This document shows, piece by piece, positions 11,444 to 24,062 of a stretch of 64,000 bases of DNA (positions are counted from its first letter, which is position 1; each line of letters begins with the position of its first letter). The position numbers were made by a program, and so were the translations under genes. The stretch spans positions 186,001-250,000 of the forward strand of contig PUQB01000352.1 in the NCBI GenBank assembly GCA_003024785.1, given 5' to 3'. The DNA is from Selaginella tamariscina. Lineage: Eukaryota; Streptophyta; Lycopodiopsida; Selaginellales; Selaginellaceae. The notes beneath the pieces are model-generated. The model was not told the origin of the DNA, searched no databases, and saw only the letters and a list, made by a program, of their open reading frames with translations.

Positions 11444-13611
11444 TTAGAAGCTAGGAGCACCTGACCAACCATCGAGACACTTTAGCAAAGGAGTAATGAG
11501 CTTCCCCTGGCAGATAGCCTCGTAAACCTTTGTGAAATCCTCACCGGGTGAGCCGCTCTTGGTTCCCATGAGCAGACCTGTACCAGCGCCCTTTCTTACG
11601 AACTCATACAAGGGAGCCGATGTGCAATCGTAGATCCTGTTGGGGACCGAAGCCGTGCCTTTCTCATAAGCCTCCCGTGCAGCTGGGACTTCAACTGAGA
11701 GCTGAGCCTTGAGTTCCTCCTCAAACAAGCTGATCTTGTGGAACACTGACGTCTCCTCGTCCTTCTCATCTGCTATGTTCTTGAGCGCGTGCTCCACCAG
11801 AACTTGCCTGAGTTTCTGCATCAGAGGGTACGCAGCACTGCAGGAATCATCAATGTATGTGAAGACATGTTGGTTGTCCACGACTTGGAGGAGCTCCTTC
11901 TCACAGAACCGAGATGGGAGGAGTGCACCACCGGGCCCAGTTGTGAGAGTCTTCTTTGCAACGTGCGACACAACCTGCTTCACTGTTGTTTGCATCTGCT
12001 CCTCAAGGTGGCGGAGATCGATAGCCTGGCAGAGTGCGACTAGATATGTGGAGCTCATGAGCTTGAGTATGTCAATTGCTTCAGTGGTCTTCCTGGCCGA
12101 GACTAGACCGAGAGAGTTGACGTCCTGGTTGTGCTGCTCAGCAGACTGGACATGAGTGGTAACCGGGTTTGCCAGGTACTGGAGCTCAGAGGTGTAGGAG
12201 GCCATTGCAATCTCTGCTCCCTTGAAGCCATAGTCCAGACTCGGGTTAGAACCCCCGAGAGGTTAGAAGGGAGACCGTTGTTGTAGAAGTCGTTCACCAG
12301 CTCAGAGAACTGTGCAAACATGAGCTTACCGATTGCAGCAATTGCAAGACGCATGTTGTCCATGGAGACACCGATCGGAGTCCCTTGGAAGTTACCACCA
12401 TGAAGAGCTTTGTCACGGCCGACATCGATGATGGGGTTGTCATTGACCGAGTTTATCTCACGCTGGATGCTGTGGGTGGCAAACCGGATGACCTCGATCT
12501 GCGGTCCTAGCCACTGTGGAGACGTCCGAAGTGCATACCTGTCCTGCTTGGGCTTCTTGAGCGGGTCCGTCTCGTGAAGCTTAGCGGCGTGCTTCATGTA
12601 GGAACTTCCGGCAAGGACGTGCTCCATGACGGCTGCTGCCTCGATCTGTCCCGGGTGGTGCTTGAGCTTGTGTGTGAGCGGGTCCGTGAACTCTGGCTTC
12701 CCCTGCATTGCCTCACAAAACAGAGCGGAGAGAACCTCGGCAAGCAGGACGAGGACGTTTGCATCAAAGCATGCTATAGATGCAACTGCTGCTCCAACTG
12801 CTGTTCCATTGACAATTGCAAGACCCTCCTTGGGCTGGAGCTCAAAGGGCTTGTCGACTCCTACCTTCTTGAGCGCCTCTGCACTCCCCACCACGGACCC
12901 ATCAGGGCACACAGCGCGGGCATTCGATCGCCCAGTTAAGAGCCCTGCAATGTAGGAAAGAGGAACAAGATCCCCAGAAGCAGTGATTGTCCCACGGAGC
13001 GGGATCTTGGCGACAATGCCAGCATTCACGAGCTTCGCCATCGTCTGCAGTATCTCCCAGCGAATCCCAGAGTATCCCTGCAAGAGGGTGTTTGTCCGAA
13101 CCAGCATGGCAGCCCTTGCAAAGGCCGAGGGAAGCACATTGGCGTCATTCTCACCCCCAAAGATCCCTGCGTTCAGGAACCGAATGAGCTCCTTCTGAAG
13201 CTCCACTCCCTGGTTCGTCCTGCGGTGAGAAGTAGCACCAAACCCCGTGGTGACACCGTAAGTGTCGGTCCCCTTCATGGCATTCTGAAGAACCCAGCTG
13301 GAGCTCTCCTCCACCCGCTGCTTGGCTACACTCGCATTTAGCTCCACCTGTGCCTCAATCCCGAGCTTGGCAATGGCAGCAACTTGTGCAACCGTGAGCT
13401 TGGTCCCCTCGATAGAAATCTGCACCTTGCCATCGTTGTTGTAGACCGTGTCCACCATATCTCGGACTTCATCCAAGTGACTCCCTGAGAGCGCAGCTGC
13501 AGCCTTCTGCCAGTTGAGTGGATCTTCAACGTACTTGTGTGCATTTGGGACGCACAGTCCGGTGTTCACTGTCCCGTTTGCAAAAGACGTATCGTTCCCG
13601 TTGGCCACCAT
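11444..13611 (-). CDS. PAL: Phenylalanine ammonia-lyase (PAL), intronless
   Basis: About 722 codons without introns. PAL deaminates L-phenylalanine to trans-cinnamate, the entry step of the phenylpropanoid pathway to lignin and flavonoids. The Ala-Ser-Gly triad that forms the MIO prosthetic group is present ([18 protein letters not shown]), and the selectivity site reads RFLNAGIFG with Phe rather than His, favouring Phe over Tyr. NDNPIIDV and [16 protein letters not shown] are also intact. I chose the ATG at 13611 ([10 protein letters not shown]); an in-frame ATG at 13686 would add 25 residues unlike the family. The frame breaks once near 12256 inside NLSGG: five G are present where six are expected. 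The next residues ([20 protein letters not shown]) follow in the other frame, so this is most likely a sequence error in a working gene. Confidence 0.95.
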
Positions 13612-15431
13612 TGTTTGCCAAGCAAAGAAACACCAAAAGTGGCTTCTTTTCTTGTAATCCTTTGCAATGTACAAAGAACCCCTCACAGATCTACACTCTC
13701 TGGAACGTGGGCTTCCTTTTTTTTTTTTAATATAGTGCGTGTTCTAGAGAACACTGATTTCCCCTAGCGTTTCTTTATCATTTATATTCAGGTGCCGCCC
13801 TCGGATTCATGGATCCGACGGACGGGATTAACTCCCCTTCGTATAGTGGTGTAGGAATATTCTATCTAGTAGTCAACTAGGGAATAACGATACACGCACT
13901 CGATTCTGCCACGTGTTGTGGGCCTAGCCACTCAACTACTACCACTAAATCGTCACTCTGTTTTAAGTTAATTAAGTTACACACCAAGACGCTCCAGCAC
14001 GTGCTTTTACAACACAAAAGGGGAAGTAAGAGGGGTTGTTGAGGAGCGCACAGAGCCTCCTAAAAACCTCCACCAACCTCAACAATCATACACGTGTAGG
14101 GTCGGTCGTGAAAGGTTTCAACCCTAGGTTAATGTTCAGTCGCTAACTACTTTTCCTACCGGACGGACATATACGAATATCCCATTGACCAACAGATAGA
14201 GAGCTTACCTGTGAGTCAAACTAACTTTGGCTGGATGTGTCATACCCATCATGCGGCATGAGTCATGCAAACAACAAAGGGTTGCGCTCTGTAATGATGA
14301 CGTGGGCAAAGCATCGCCTTTGTATGTGTATGATTCCGCGTCGCCCACATCAAAAAAGTGGAAAAAAACAACCTAGAAAATAAATGCATGCTTATGTGGT
14401 AAGCTTACATACACACTGTATATTATGTGGTAAGCTTACAACCACATCCTCCGTATAAATGCATGTAGTATAAATACAAGCTGTATGTACGCTGTTGGTA
14501 CAGTGTTGCAGTATGGAAGAGATGGACCCCTTACTCTGGCTATTAAAGATGACCATCTTCATATATATAAACAACACCGTATACATGTGATCTTGGATTA
14601 TATAGTCAAAGCTTATAGATTATTCTAAGTTAAACGAACTCTGTTAACACGTCGTGCACACAGCTAAGTGACAGACGGCATGGAGGTGTTTAAGAAATAT
14701 ATATGTGCATGTGGAGAAGAACCAGCGGCCGGGATTCAGTTCGCCCTTGTTTGTTAATGGTAAGCGTGAACAACGTGGGAGTCACCTCGTTTTTCTTGCT
14801 CTCTCGTACTTAAGGTTGTCATGTGCTCCGTATATTTGGCGGATTGCAGAAATACTATTAGCAGTTCAGCTTAAACAAACTTAACAACCTCTGTATACAC
14901 ATACGTAAGCTTGTGTGTATGTATATACACTCAGTTGCATTTCCCAACCACTTTGTTTGACGATGGCGTTGCACCTAAAGAGCGTTGTTGCTTGTTTGAG
15001 ACTACTGTATCCCAATAACAGCCACTTTGTTTGACACACACACACGCACACGCACACACACGCGTTTACGGTCAACAAGTTTCAAGTAAATTATCTTATC
15101 GCATTGTTACAGCTATAAGGTTTGACAATATTAAGCTTGACAGCCGATATTTCGCTCAGAGTGTGCAAGATTCTCGTGGGAAGAAGATGACCACATAACC
15201 ATGTGGTTATATAAAACCATATGCGTGTCAGCGTCACCGTTCTGTCCTCTGACCGCACCAAAGAACTTGCAAGGAGTAGTACATTATAATTTTCCTTAGA
15301 TTTTTAACACACTACTCACGCTGGTACCTTATTTCTCTTGTCTACAACTTGCGTATAAGTCAGGAACTTGATAGCAACCTTTCACCGCATTGCATTTCAG
15401 CAGTGTCACCTACTACACTTGGACAAGCTCT
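13612..15431. other. PAL upstream region and spacer to the PPR gene
   Basis: About 1.8 kb. The part up to about 14100 holds G-boxes and an AC-element (listed separately) and should be the PAL promoter. Further on there is a direct repeat of tatgtggtaagcttaca at 14394 and 14425, an imperfect inverted repeat around 14893-14931, and a (CA)n tract near 15036-15063. I see no gene. Confidence 0.45.
13910..14096. promoter_or_regulatory. Three G-boxes and one AC-element upstream of PAL
   Basis: Perfect CACGTG G-boxes lie at 13910-13915, 13998-14003 and 14091-14096, about 300, 390 and 480 bp upstream of the PAL ATG. CCACCAACC at 14070-14078 matches the AC-II element bound by R2R3-MYB factors in phenylpropanoid promoters of seed plants. 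G-boxes bind bZIP and bHLH factors. The combination is what one expects of a light- or stress-regulated PAL gene; activity here is inference. Confidence 0.55.
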
Positions 15432-17543
15432 CTATATGCTGACACATGGATGACGTATATTCCATACGTCCATGTAAGCATTTGCAATGAGAACACTCTG
15501 AGCACCACGTAGCTTTGACACATTCGCCTCTGCCACTCTAGCTAATCTCTCTGTATCATTATGTATCCTACAAGACGACAACAGGCTGGTCCATGCGGGA
15601 TTCCCTGGAGAATGCGGCATAGACTTGATCAACTCCTCGGCTTCCTCGAGGTAACCTATACGGCCGAGGAGGTCGACCATGCACCGGTAATGCTCTACTG
15701 TGAGGGAAACTCCATATTGAGGGGCCGAAATGAATATCTGACACCCGGCTTCTACGTAACCTCCGTGGTTACAGCTTCCCAAGACGCATGTAAACGTGAC
15801 CGTGTTTGGAAGGAAGCCTTCCAGGTGTAAACCACCGTAAACCTGAAGAGCCTTACTAGTGTCACCAGCCTGACCATACATTGCTATCATGGTGTTCCAG
15901 CATATCAAGTCCTTACGACGGAGCTTGTCAAAGACCCGCTCCGCACTCTCCAACCGGTTACATTTCCCGTACATGTTGATAATCGCCGATGAAACCGTGA
16001 TATTGTCCTCGTACCTCCCTGTCTCACAGATGATCGAGTGTATCGACTGACCTTCCCTTAGATCCTGTGAGAGAGCACAAGCAGCAAGACTACTTACCAG
16101 AGTGGCCCGGTATGTTCGATGCCCTCGAGGGACATAACATGGAACACTTCTATTGCTTCTTCACAGAGGACATTATCCGCATACGAAGTGATCATTGAGT
16201 TCCAGGAAACAACGGTGCGCTCTGGCATTCTTTCAAATACTTTCCTTGCCTCGGAGCAGTCACCGTTATCTCCGTATGCAGCTACCATGGTAGTCCATGA
16301 CACCACGCTATGCAGAGGCATGCTGTGGAAGAAGCTCTTGAGTCTATGCATTTCCCCGGACTGGGCATATCCCACTAGCATTGTGTTCCAAGACGCGGTG
16401 TTCCATTGCGGCATTTGCTCGAATAACTCTTCTGCTTCCTTGAGCCTCCCCACTTGAATATACGCAGCAACCATCGTGTTCCACGAGATTACATCCTCGT
16501 GGTCCATCCTACCGAAAATAAGCCTTGCTTCAGTGATTTCTCCCTCTGGGCATATGCAGCAACAAGCGGTGCAAAGGACAACACATTTGGGTGAGTCAGA
16601 TTCTCGAGAAGGCTCTTCGCCTCGTGGAGATCCCCAGATTGGGCATATGCAGAGATCATTGTATTCCAGGAGCTTGTGTTTCTCTCAGGCTGGCTATCAA
16701 AAACGCCTCTGGCACCACGTATATCCCCAGCTTGTATGTATACAAATATCATGGTTCCATGAAAAGACATCTCGGCGAGGCATCCTCTCGTACAGCTTCA
16801 TAGCCTCACGCAGATGCCCATTCTGGGCATATGCAGTAAGCATTGCATTCCACGTTGAAAGTTCCCTCTCAGGCATGCTATCGAACACCTTGAGCGCTTC
16901 CAGCACCAAACCATTCTGTGCAAAGCATGTAATCATCGCATTCCAGGTAACAATGTTCCATTCACCCATTCTCTCAAGCATTCCGTTTGGCGGCATGCAC
17001 ATACCCAGACTGGGCATATGCAGTGATTATAGTACTCCCACGAGAAAACGTCCCATTCCGGCATTCCCTCGAACATGTTACACGCTTGGATGTCTCACCG
17101 TTCTGTACGTATCCCGATAGCAACGAGTTCCAGGTTACAATGTTCTTCTGAGGCATCCTGTGAAACAGCTCCTCTGCTTGCTGGATATACCCGTACTGGG
17201 CATATGCTCCAACCAGTGTGTTCCCGCTGACAATGGTGGGAGCAGGCATGTTGTCAAGCATAGCTCTGGCTGTTTCCAAGTATCCATTCTTTGTCAAGCA
17301 GTTGATGACGATATTCCATGAGAAGGTGTTCGGGTATTGCAAGGACTGGAACAGTTTGGTGGCCTCGTGAATGCCTCCACATCTGCCATACATCTGTATG
17401 AGGAGATTGGTGAGATAGATGTCTCCTCCATGGCGCTCACTTGAGGCGATCTTTGCGTGAAGACGCTTTGCTCCTTGGAGATCTCTTGAATTCCCACACT
17501 CTCGTATGCTTAATGCATATTCACTGAGTTCTATTGTTGCCAT
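15432..17543 (-). CDS. Pentatricopeptide repeat (PPR) protein, PLS type, no DYW domain
   Basis: One intronless gene of about 700 codons that now lies in several overlapping frames. It starts at 17543 (MATIELSEYALSIRECGNSR). Repeats run throughout: LLIQMYGRCGGIHEATKLF, WNAMITCFAQNGLVLEALKV, WNTMISAYAQSGDLHEAKSL, WNTMLVGYAQSGEMHRLKSF and MYGKCNRLESAERVFDKLRR. Near the end, PAWTSLLSSCRIHNDTERLA resembles an E-type motif, but there is no full E or DYW domain. Such proteins bind organelle RNA and guide editing, splicing or stability. The cores and helices resemble the lycophyte-expanded PPR family. About five single-base breaks interrupt the frame (for example near 16110, where GIEHTG continues as TLVSSLAACALSQDLREGQS). 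Conserved repeats on both sides of each break argue for sequence errors rather than decay. Confidence 0.88.
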
Positions 17544-17762
17544 ACATTTCTAATAATTACAAGATTGTATTTATAAATAAATGAAAATGATGTAAATAAT
17601 AAATGTGAATGTATGACATAAGATATGGTAAATGTATATAAGATAAAATATATACAAACTGCAATACAAGCACAAGTAATTCTTAAAGTTAAATACGTGA
17701 AAAGAGATGCATAATGTGTATATTAGTATATATGTGAAAAGAGAAAGAGATGCATAGTATAC

Positions 17763-18143
17763 TTACACGTTTCTATTCCTCTGCTGCGGTACCTCCTTGA
17801 TCGCAAACGCTGTTCTTGTTTGGACAACAATCTCATACAAGTGGATGATCCTCAGCTTCTCAAAGTCTAGAGGAAGCGAAATGAACTCAAAACCAGGCCT
17901 CATATTGAAGTACTGTTTCCTCTCTCTGTTGTATACGCGCTTGGGTTGGAGCTCGTTGTTGTATCTCTGCCATCCAAGCGCGAAAAGCTTGTTGTCCAGC
18001 TGATCGTAGTTGGATATAATCTCGTTTGTCGTCTTAAAAACGAGCACCTTCTTTACTTTGGCATTTCTACCATTCTCCTCTTCCTCTGTCCCTAAGCTGT
18101 CTTTCATTTCCGATTCCAGTGGGTACAAGATTCCAATAGGCAC
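17763..18143 (-). CDS. FPF1-like (flowering-promoting factor 1 family) protein
   Basis: A 126-aa protein. The FPF1 core is clear: KVLVFKTTNEIISNYDQL, ALGWQRY, FEFISLPLDFEKLRIIHLYE and IVVQTRTAFAIKEV, in the family order. FPF1 proteins are small plant-specific proteins that promote growth and flowering in angiosperms; in a seedless plant the role is unknown. The usual N-terminal VWVFKNGVVRL block is absent and replaced by MPIGILYPLESEMKDSLGTE, so either the first exon is elsewhere or the N-terminus diverged. The gene sits between the PPR gene and ubiquitin-eS31, all on one strand. Confidence 0.85.
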   Translation of the reverse strand: MPIGILYPLESEMKDSLGTEEEENGRNAKVKKVLVFKTTNEIISNYDQLDNKLFALGWQRYNNELQPKRVYNRERKQYFNMRPGFEFISLPLDFEKLRIIHLYEIVVQTRTAFAIKEVPQQRNRNV

Positions 18144-18222
18144 TCTGGAATATTCCTAGCATATATCTACTTATATATCTTTTAAGGAACTGGTCATTTA
18201 TTCATCGAGAAAAAAGAGAAAG

Positions 18223-18862
<640 letters not shown>

Positions 18863-19590
18863 GGCTCCAGACGCTTCCTTCGTCGCCGCTTCTCTTCGCC
18901 CTAACCTAAACCTAAACCTGGGCGGCTACAAAGTATATTATTTGGACAATGAGAATATCCGATCAGCCAAAAACGGAAAATCTCAGCTGGACCGTTGATC
19001 TTTAGAGATCTTAAATTGGACACGTGGCGCAACTATATTAGGAATCGAGTTTTATTATTAAATATTTAAAAGACTTTAAAAATTTATTTACGAATAAAAT
19101 TTCACAGATTGTATATATATGTATGTATATAAGAGTTATATATTTGCCGGCAGGAAAGTGCTGGTTATTGATATACAAATGTTTCTACAGTCCCGGACCG
19201 CCAAATGTAGCGGTTTTAATGTACAACGCTCATCTTCAAATCTGTGTGTATGTGTCTATGTGTTCGTGCGTATGTGTGCGTCTCACCACGACGCACAATG
19301 AAAAGTACGCGAAAAATACCATTCTTCAAACATCTTCGACATCCGGTAGTGGCATTCTCCAAAAGTTCCACGAGTTAAAATCCTCCTGTTAAATGACAAC
19401 ATGAAACACGCACACGCACACGCACACGCACATATCTTAAACCCATGTGGCACTATCAGGGCTATTCAATCAAGCATGATTTATGTATATACTTACAGAT
19501 TTATAAGATATAATATATTATGTCTTCGCATCTCTCTCTCTCGCGTGTATATATATGGAATGTACTATGCATTTCAAGAGAGAAACCATA
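18863..19590. other. Spacer between ubiquitin-eS31 and lipin/PAH
   Basis: About 0.7 kb: the eS31 leader and promoter near 18863-18920, then AT-rich sequence with a (CA)n tract at 19409-19432. The right end should be the 3' UTR of the lipin gene. I see no further gene. Confidence 0.45.
18897..18918 (-). promoter_or_regulatory. Telo-box array upstream of ubiquitin-eS31
   Basis: CCTAACCTAAACCTAAACCT lies about 35 bp upstream of the start codon. It is a run of telo-box-like units of the type common in plant ribosomal protein gene leaders. Confidence 0.6.
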
Positions 19591-22500
19591 TCAACGTACC
19601 CGTTCTGTGAGATTTACAGGAGGGAACATGTCATTCACGAGCTTGTGAAGTGAGGTATACGATTTCATATCCAAGAAGTTATTTACAATTATAGCTCCCT
19701 GGAAAATCGTAACAACGAAAGCAATCAACAAAAATGTCTGATAACATAGTACACACACACACATAGGCAATGGAAGATGTACCTTTGGGTTAATAATGAA
19801 AATTTTCCCTTTAGGAATCCCAACTTTCAAATAGCTGATTTCGTCCGTGTCCCGGTTTCCGAATCCCGCATAGAATGGTTGACATTCCGGGGAAATAAAG
19901 ATTTTATATCCTGAAACCCAACAGTTAAAACACTTCAGTAATTAGAGAGAGAGAGAGAGAGAGACCTCAAGGCACGCAATTTTGAACTCGTGTGGAGCTC
20001 GACGTATTACTGCAATAAGACAAGATTGAGTATGTATATGTATATATATTTATATATATAACGTAAAACCTTCTCTATAGAGCGATGGAAAAAGTCCGTC
20101 AGGAGAGATAACTACCGGCCCATCCGGAAGAGGCTCACCATCCTACAAAACTCAGCAAATTAAAGATGATATGATGAACACTCGTATTCAAACATAAGGA
20201 GACATATATACCGGTGACATCACAATTAACGTAATATACCTGCTTTAAATTTACTAAAAACTGTCGAGTGAGGTAGGCTTGTGAAATTGCTCGTGCACTA
20301 AGAAACATCAGCTCGTATCCGTTGTCCTGAAAATGCATCAAAAGATTTTAGCATGGCACATAGATCAATAAAAACGAGACCTTAATAGCAGAGAACAGAC
20401 GTGTCACCCCCGTTTGCGTCCAATCACGACCAACTAAAGGCATAACTTGGCCTAGCACATCCGATCTGAACACAGAGGTATATATATATAAATGTAGATG
20501 CATATCTACGCCTGATGTGCTTGCATGGCGCGCGTGCGCGCGTACACCACGTGTACACTAATCAAAAGGACCCATGCACCTATGTGAGTACAGATGCAGC
20601 AACTGCTTATGGACATAATAAGGATATTACAAACAAAGATGGAGGGGGAAGTACCATGGAAAATATGAATGTGCTTAGATAGGAGCGCATGTGTGTGTGT
20701 ATATATATATATATATACACACTAAGGACGGAAAGGATACGCATGCATGACAAATCTATTTTGTTATGAGTGGACACATACTTGGTAATGGTTCCATCCA
20801 CATCGGAAATTACGATCTTCGCATTCCATTTCCACAAATAAATTCGAGCATCCACCTGCACAAAAGTAGCATATTCTTCATGAATTATAAACACTAAAAT
20901 AACAATAATTATACTCAAGGTTACATATACTCCCACACTAGCGAGCGCGCGCACACACCTGTTGTTTGCCGAGTACGCGAGTGGTGAATGTGAATGTAAT
21001 TTTGTTCCTGCCAGGTTTCAAGTTGAGGGAGGCAAGTTGTTCAGAAGTTGGAATAAGTGTACGCACTTGTCTCAACTTCCACGAGTTTCTGTAGTACCCA
21101 TTCGGTAAAAGGCCAGTCGCAATCGAGTTATTCAGTGCTACCTCAGTTGCTGCTAGTAACGCATCTCCGGGAACTGCAGTATAGCGTAACTTATGATATA
21201 ACAGTACTATAAAGCGTATTTATTATAAGCTATATATAATATTGTTTGTAATCGTTATACAAGCACTAATGTAAGTATAAACAATGGTGTATATATTGCA
21301 ATCAATGTCTTCTAGGTCAAATAATCATTATAAGTAAATTAAAGCTATAAACTATATTATATGTTTATGTAAATTGAAAAAGACTGTATATAGTGGCATA
21401 GTTTATATAGCTTATTGAGGATTATATACACAAATCACGTGTGTATGCATAGATACGTATTCATGATATATAGTCTGATCATACCTTTCTGGAGATTATC
21501 GGATGATTTGGCTCTTGTAAGAGCGAAAGGCCAAAACCTCCAACCTCCAGACGGTCTGGTTTCAATTGCAGACTTGACCATTTGTTTTTCTGAAGCTTCA
21601 ACTTTTGATCGGTTCCCCGTGTTTGGGCATGATAACTTGCCCAAATGCCAGTAGTCCGAACAGAATTGAAGCAGCCACTGTTGATGGATAGTACTTGCCT
21701 CCGACTCTGACCACGAGTGAGTCATTCTCCAATACCGAAGAAGGTGAGCTCTTGAAACTGCTCACGCTGACTTTGTTCTCGTTGAATGCTTTAGCAGCTG
21801 CCTCAACCCCCATTCCCTCCGTTAGCAAACCCTACACAGTGAGAGCTCGAAGCCTGTATATCTTTCATATTAGATATGTATTCTCTTTCTCTCCTTTCAT
21901 TTTGTGTGTGCGCGTGTGCATGACATAATAAAACTAATAACAGCATACCTGTGCTGTTAGAGATTTCAGACGTGACAGCTTCTACTTCCTTAGGTACTTC
22001 CGCTTCATTCCTGGAAACATCCGGGCCTTCAACAGTTGCAGCAGCTGGAATACTAACCGTGCTCCACGGGCTACCGACTTGAGCATCCATGCTCGCCTTG
22101 TCAACACCCTCGTCCACATCATTGGCTGCATCATCCGCACTTGTAGTTGTACCTTCCATGGGGGCTTTGTCTCAAAGTAAGAGCTCAGCGAGCTGCTCAT
22201 TCTCCCGTAATCTTTTCTGTGAGGTGAAGTATCTAGAGTCGACTCTGAACCAACCTTCAAGTCCGTGTCTTCTGCAGCCTCGAGAATCCTTTTCCCTGGT
22301 ACATTTATCGGAGCTGAACCGGGGGACCATTCTCGTTCCCCTCATGTTCTTCCTCTAACTGATCCGAGGCTTCTGATGATTCATCCTGTTTTGCTACGAC
22401 CACATGCCCATCCACGCTCAGCAGAACAACTTCTGCACTGGACAGGTCTACTTCGTTGGTCATAGGTCTCTTCCCTGCATCCTCCATGACGTCCCTATCT

Positions 22501-24062
22501 GCTTCATGTTGGTCTTCAACTAGCCCTCCGACTTGATCCCACCCACAGTCCACTTACGCTCTAGAAGCTCTACCACGGTTTCCGCACTCATGGCACTCAT
22601 GTTTTGAGTACCCGTAGTTGCTGCTGTTCTTTCCCAGAACCGAATAAACCAAGTACAGGAGAATTACGAACTTTGTTCGACTGCTTGTTGTCTGCTACCA
22701 CCACCTTGTCTACCTGCCCATTTTCCTGCTTCTTCACGTTGTTCTTCACTGGTGACTGAGTGGTCGGCTTCGAAGAACCACCTCCTCTCCATACCCACCA
22801 ACCCCACGTACGTCTCTCTACATTCTCTAATGTTTCCAGCTTCTCTGACTGAGTGTATCTGGAGCTTCCTGAAGAACAGCAGCTGCCTTGGTAATTACAT
22901 TAGTCCAAGCATTCTCCTGCTCAGCATTCAGCTTAGTTCTCCTCTGTGCTCACTTTAGCCTCTTCCACGCTCACTTTAGCCTCTTCCACGCTCACTTTAG
23001 CTAGTGTTCCAGCAAGCATGCTAGTCAGTATACCACTTACCGAGTAACAGGATGCTATCATCCTCGTTTGCAGTATGTACCCAATCATACAGACAAACAC
23101 ATATGCACACACATACACTTCTATATACTTCTATATAGATAGATAGATATAGATATTCCAATATTTGAATACCTTGCCAGTAGTTTCGTGTTGAACGGCG
23201 ACTATAGCTTGTTTTGCATCTTCTACATCCGTTTCTTCAACAGTTGTAGCCTGATTATCAACCTCCTCGATCTCTATTTGCACATCGTCAGTCCTTGTCT
23301 CATAGCTATTATCAAGCACCTGTGCCATTTCGTAAGAGTTCATGAAGTATTCCCCATTTACTGCAGCTGGCTCCAAGCTAAGTTTAGCCTCCTCTTCCAC
23401 CTGCTCCACTTTAGCTATGGAAGAAGCTTGCTCTTCAGTCGTTTGAGCCTCTATAAATTCCACAATCGAAGCCTGTCTGGTAATCGTCATAGTTGTATCT
23501 TCCGACGTGGGTATCTCCGAAACTCTCGTATAGACATTAATGCCGAGTTCGCAAATAGAGCAGTAGCAGAAGTCGAAGCACTACCTTCACTAACCCAGCA
23601 GCCTCGTTTAACAAATCCTGTATCCTGGAACCTGAATCTTCGCCATTGAATTGCAGCTCCTCCTCTCATCGTCACTAGCACCTGAATCATTCCCGTCCGC
23701 AGTTGCCTCTGTTTTGTCATACTCAAGTGCCAACGTTTCTTGACCTCCAGCTTCATCTCCTGAAGATGGTCCACTCGGAGGTGAAAACGGCTGTTTTCCA
23801 TCGTCTTCTAGAAAGTAAGCTTCGCCCTTATGATCCAAGTACATGTGGAAGTTGGCATCCACATCGTTAACACTAATAGCAACCGTCTTCTCTCTGCGTT
23901 TGAGAACCCCTTGAAACTTACCAAACTTCACGTACCATGGAGTAGATTTGAACGTGCCATCTTCTTGCTGCACCACCACGATGTCGACCGCTCCCCCAAA
24001 AGGGTGGAAAGGTCCAGAGAAGGTGTACACTCCTGCGATATAAATCTTCCCACTGTGTACAT
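19591..24062 (-). CDS. PAH: Phosphatidate phosphatase, lipin/PAH family (full size)
   Basis: Multi-exon minus-strand gene starting at 24062 ([10 protein letters not shown]). Order: N-LIP domain ([20 protein letters not shown], then [11 protein letters not shown]), a long acidic middle region, the plant-PAH segment [20 protein letters not shown] followed by [13 protein letters not shown], and the C-terminal LNS2 domain. The DxDxT catalytic motif is intact ([25 protein letters not shown] at about 20790-20804), followed by [29 protein letters not shown] and [18 protein letters not shown] enzymes dephosphorylate phosphatidate to diacylglycerol and control membrane lipid synthesis at the ER. LNS2 exons at 20959-21173 and about 20783-20856 have clean splice sites. 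Single-base gaps occur, for instance just after ISQ near 24030, and in the acidic middle where frames change several times. Untranslated leader exons likely lie at 24.2-24.9 kb. Confidence 0.92.
22948..23002 (-). repeat. 21-bp tandem repeat in the lipin/PAH coding region
   Basis: The unit gctcactttagcctcttcca (plus c) is repeated about 2.6 times and encodes KVSVEEA repeats in the acidic middle region of the lipin. The copies are nearly identical, so the expansion is recent and in frame. Confidence 0.75.

Noticed and set aside
12240-12265. Programmed ribosomal frameshifting in PAL and other genes
   Set aside because: No slippery site is shared by the breaks, and they fall in unrelated gene families. 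Lost bases in short runs are a simpler cause.
12574-12955. Overlapping open frames on the plus strand within PAL
   Set aside because: They are shadows of the GC-rich PAL coding sequence and match no family.
15432-17543. PPR gene as a pseudogene
   Set aside because: The breaks are single bases between well-conserved repeats, and the same fault occurs in essential genes here, so sequence error explains it better.
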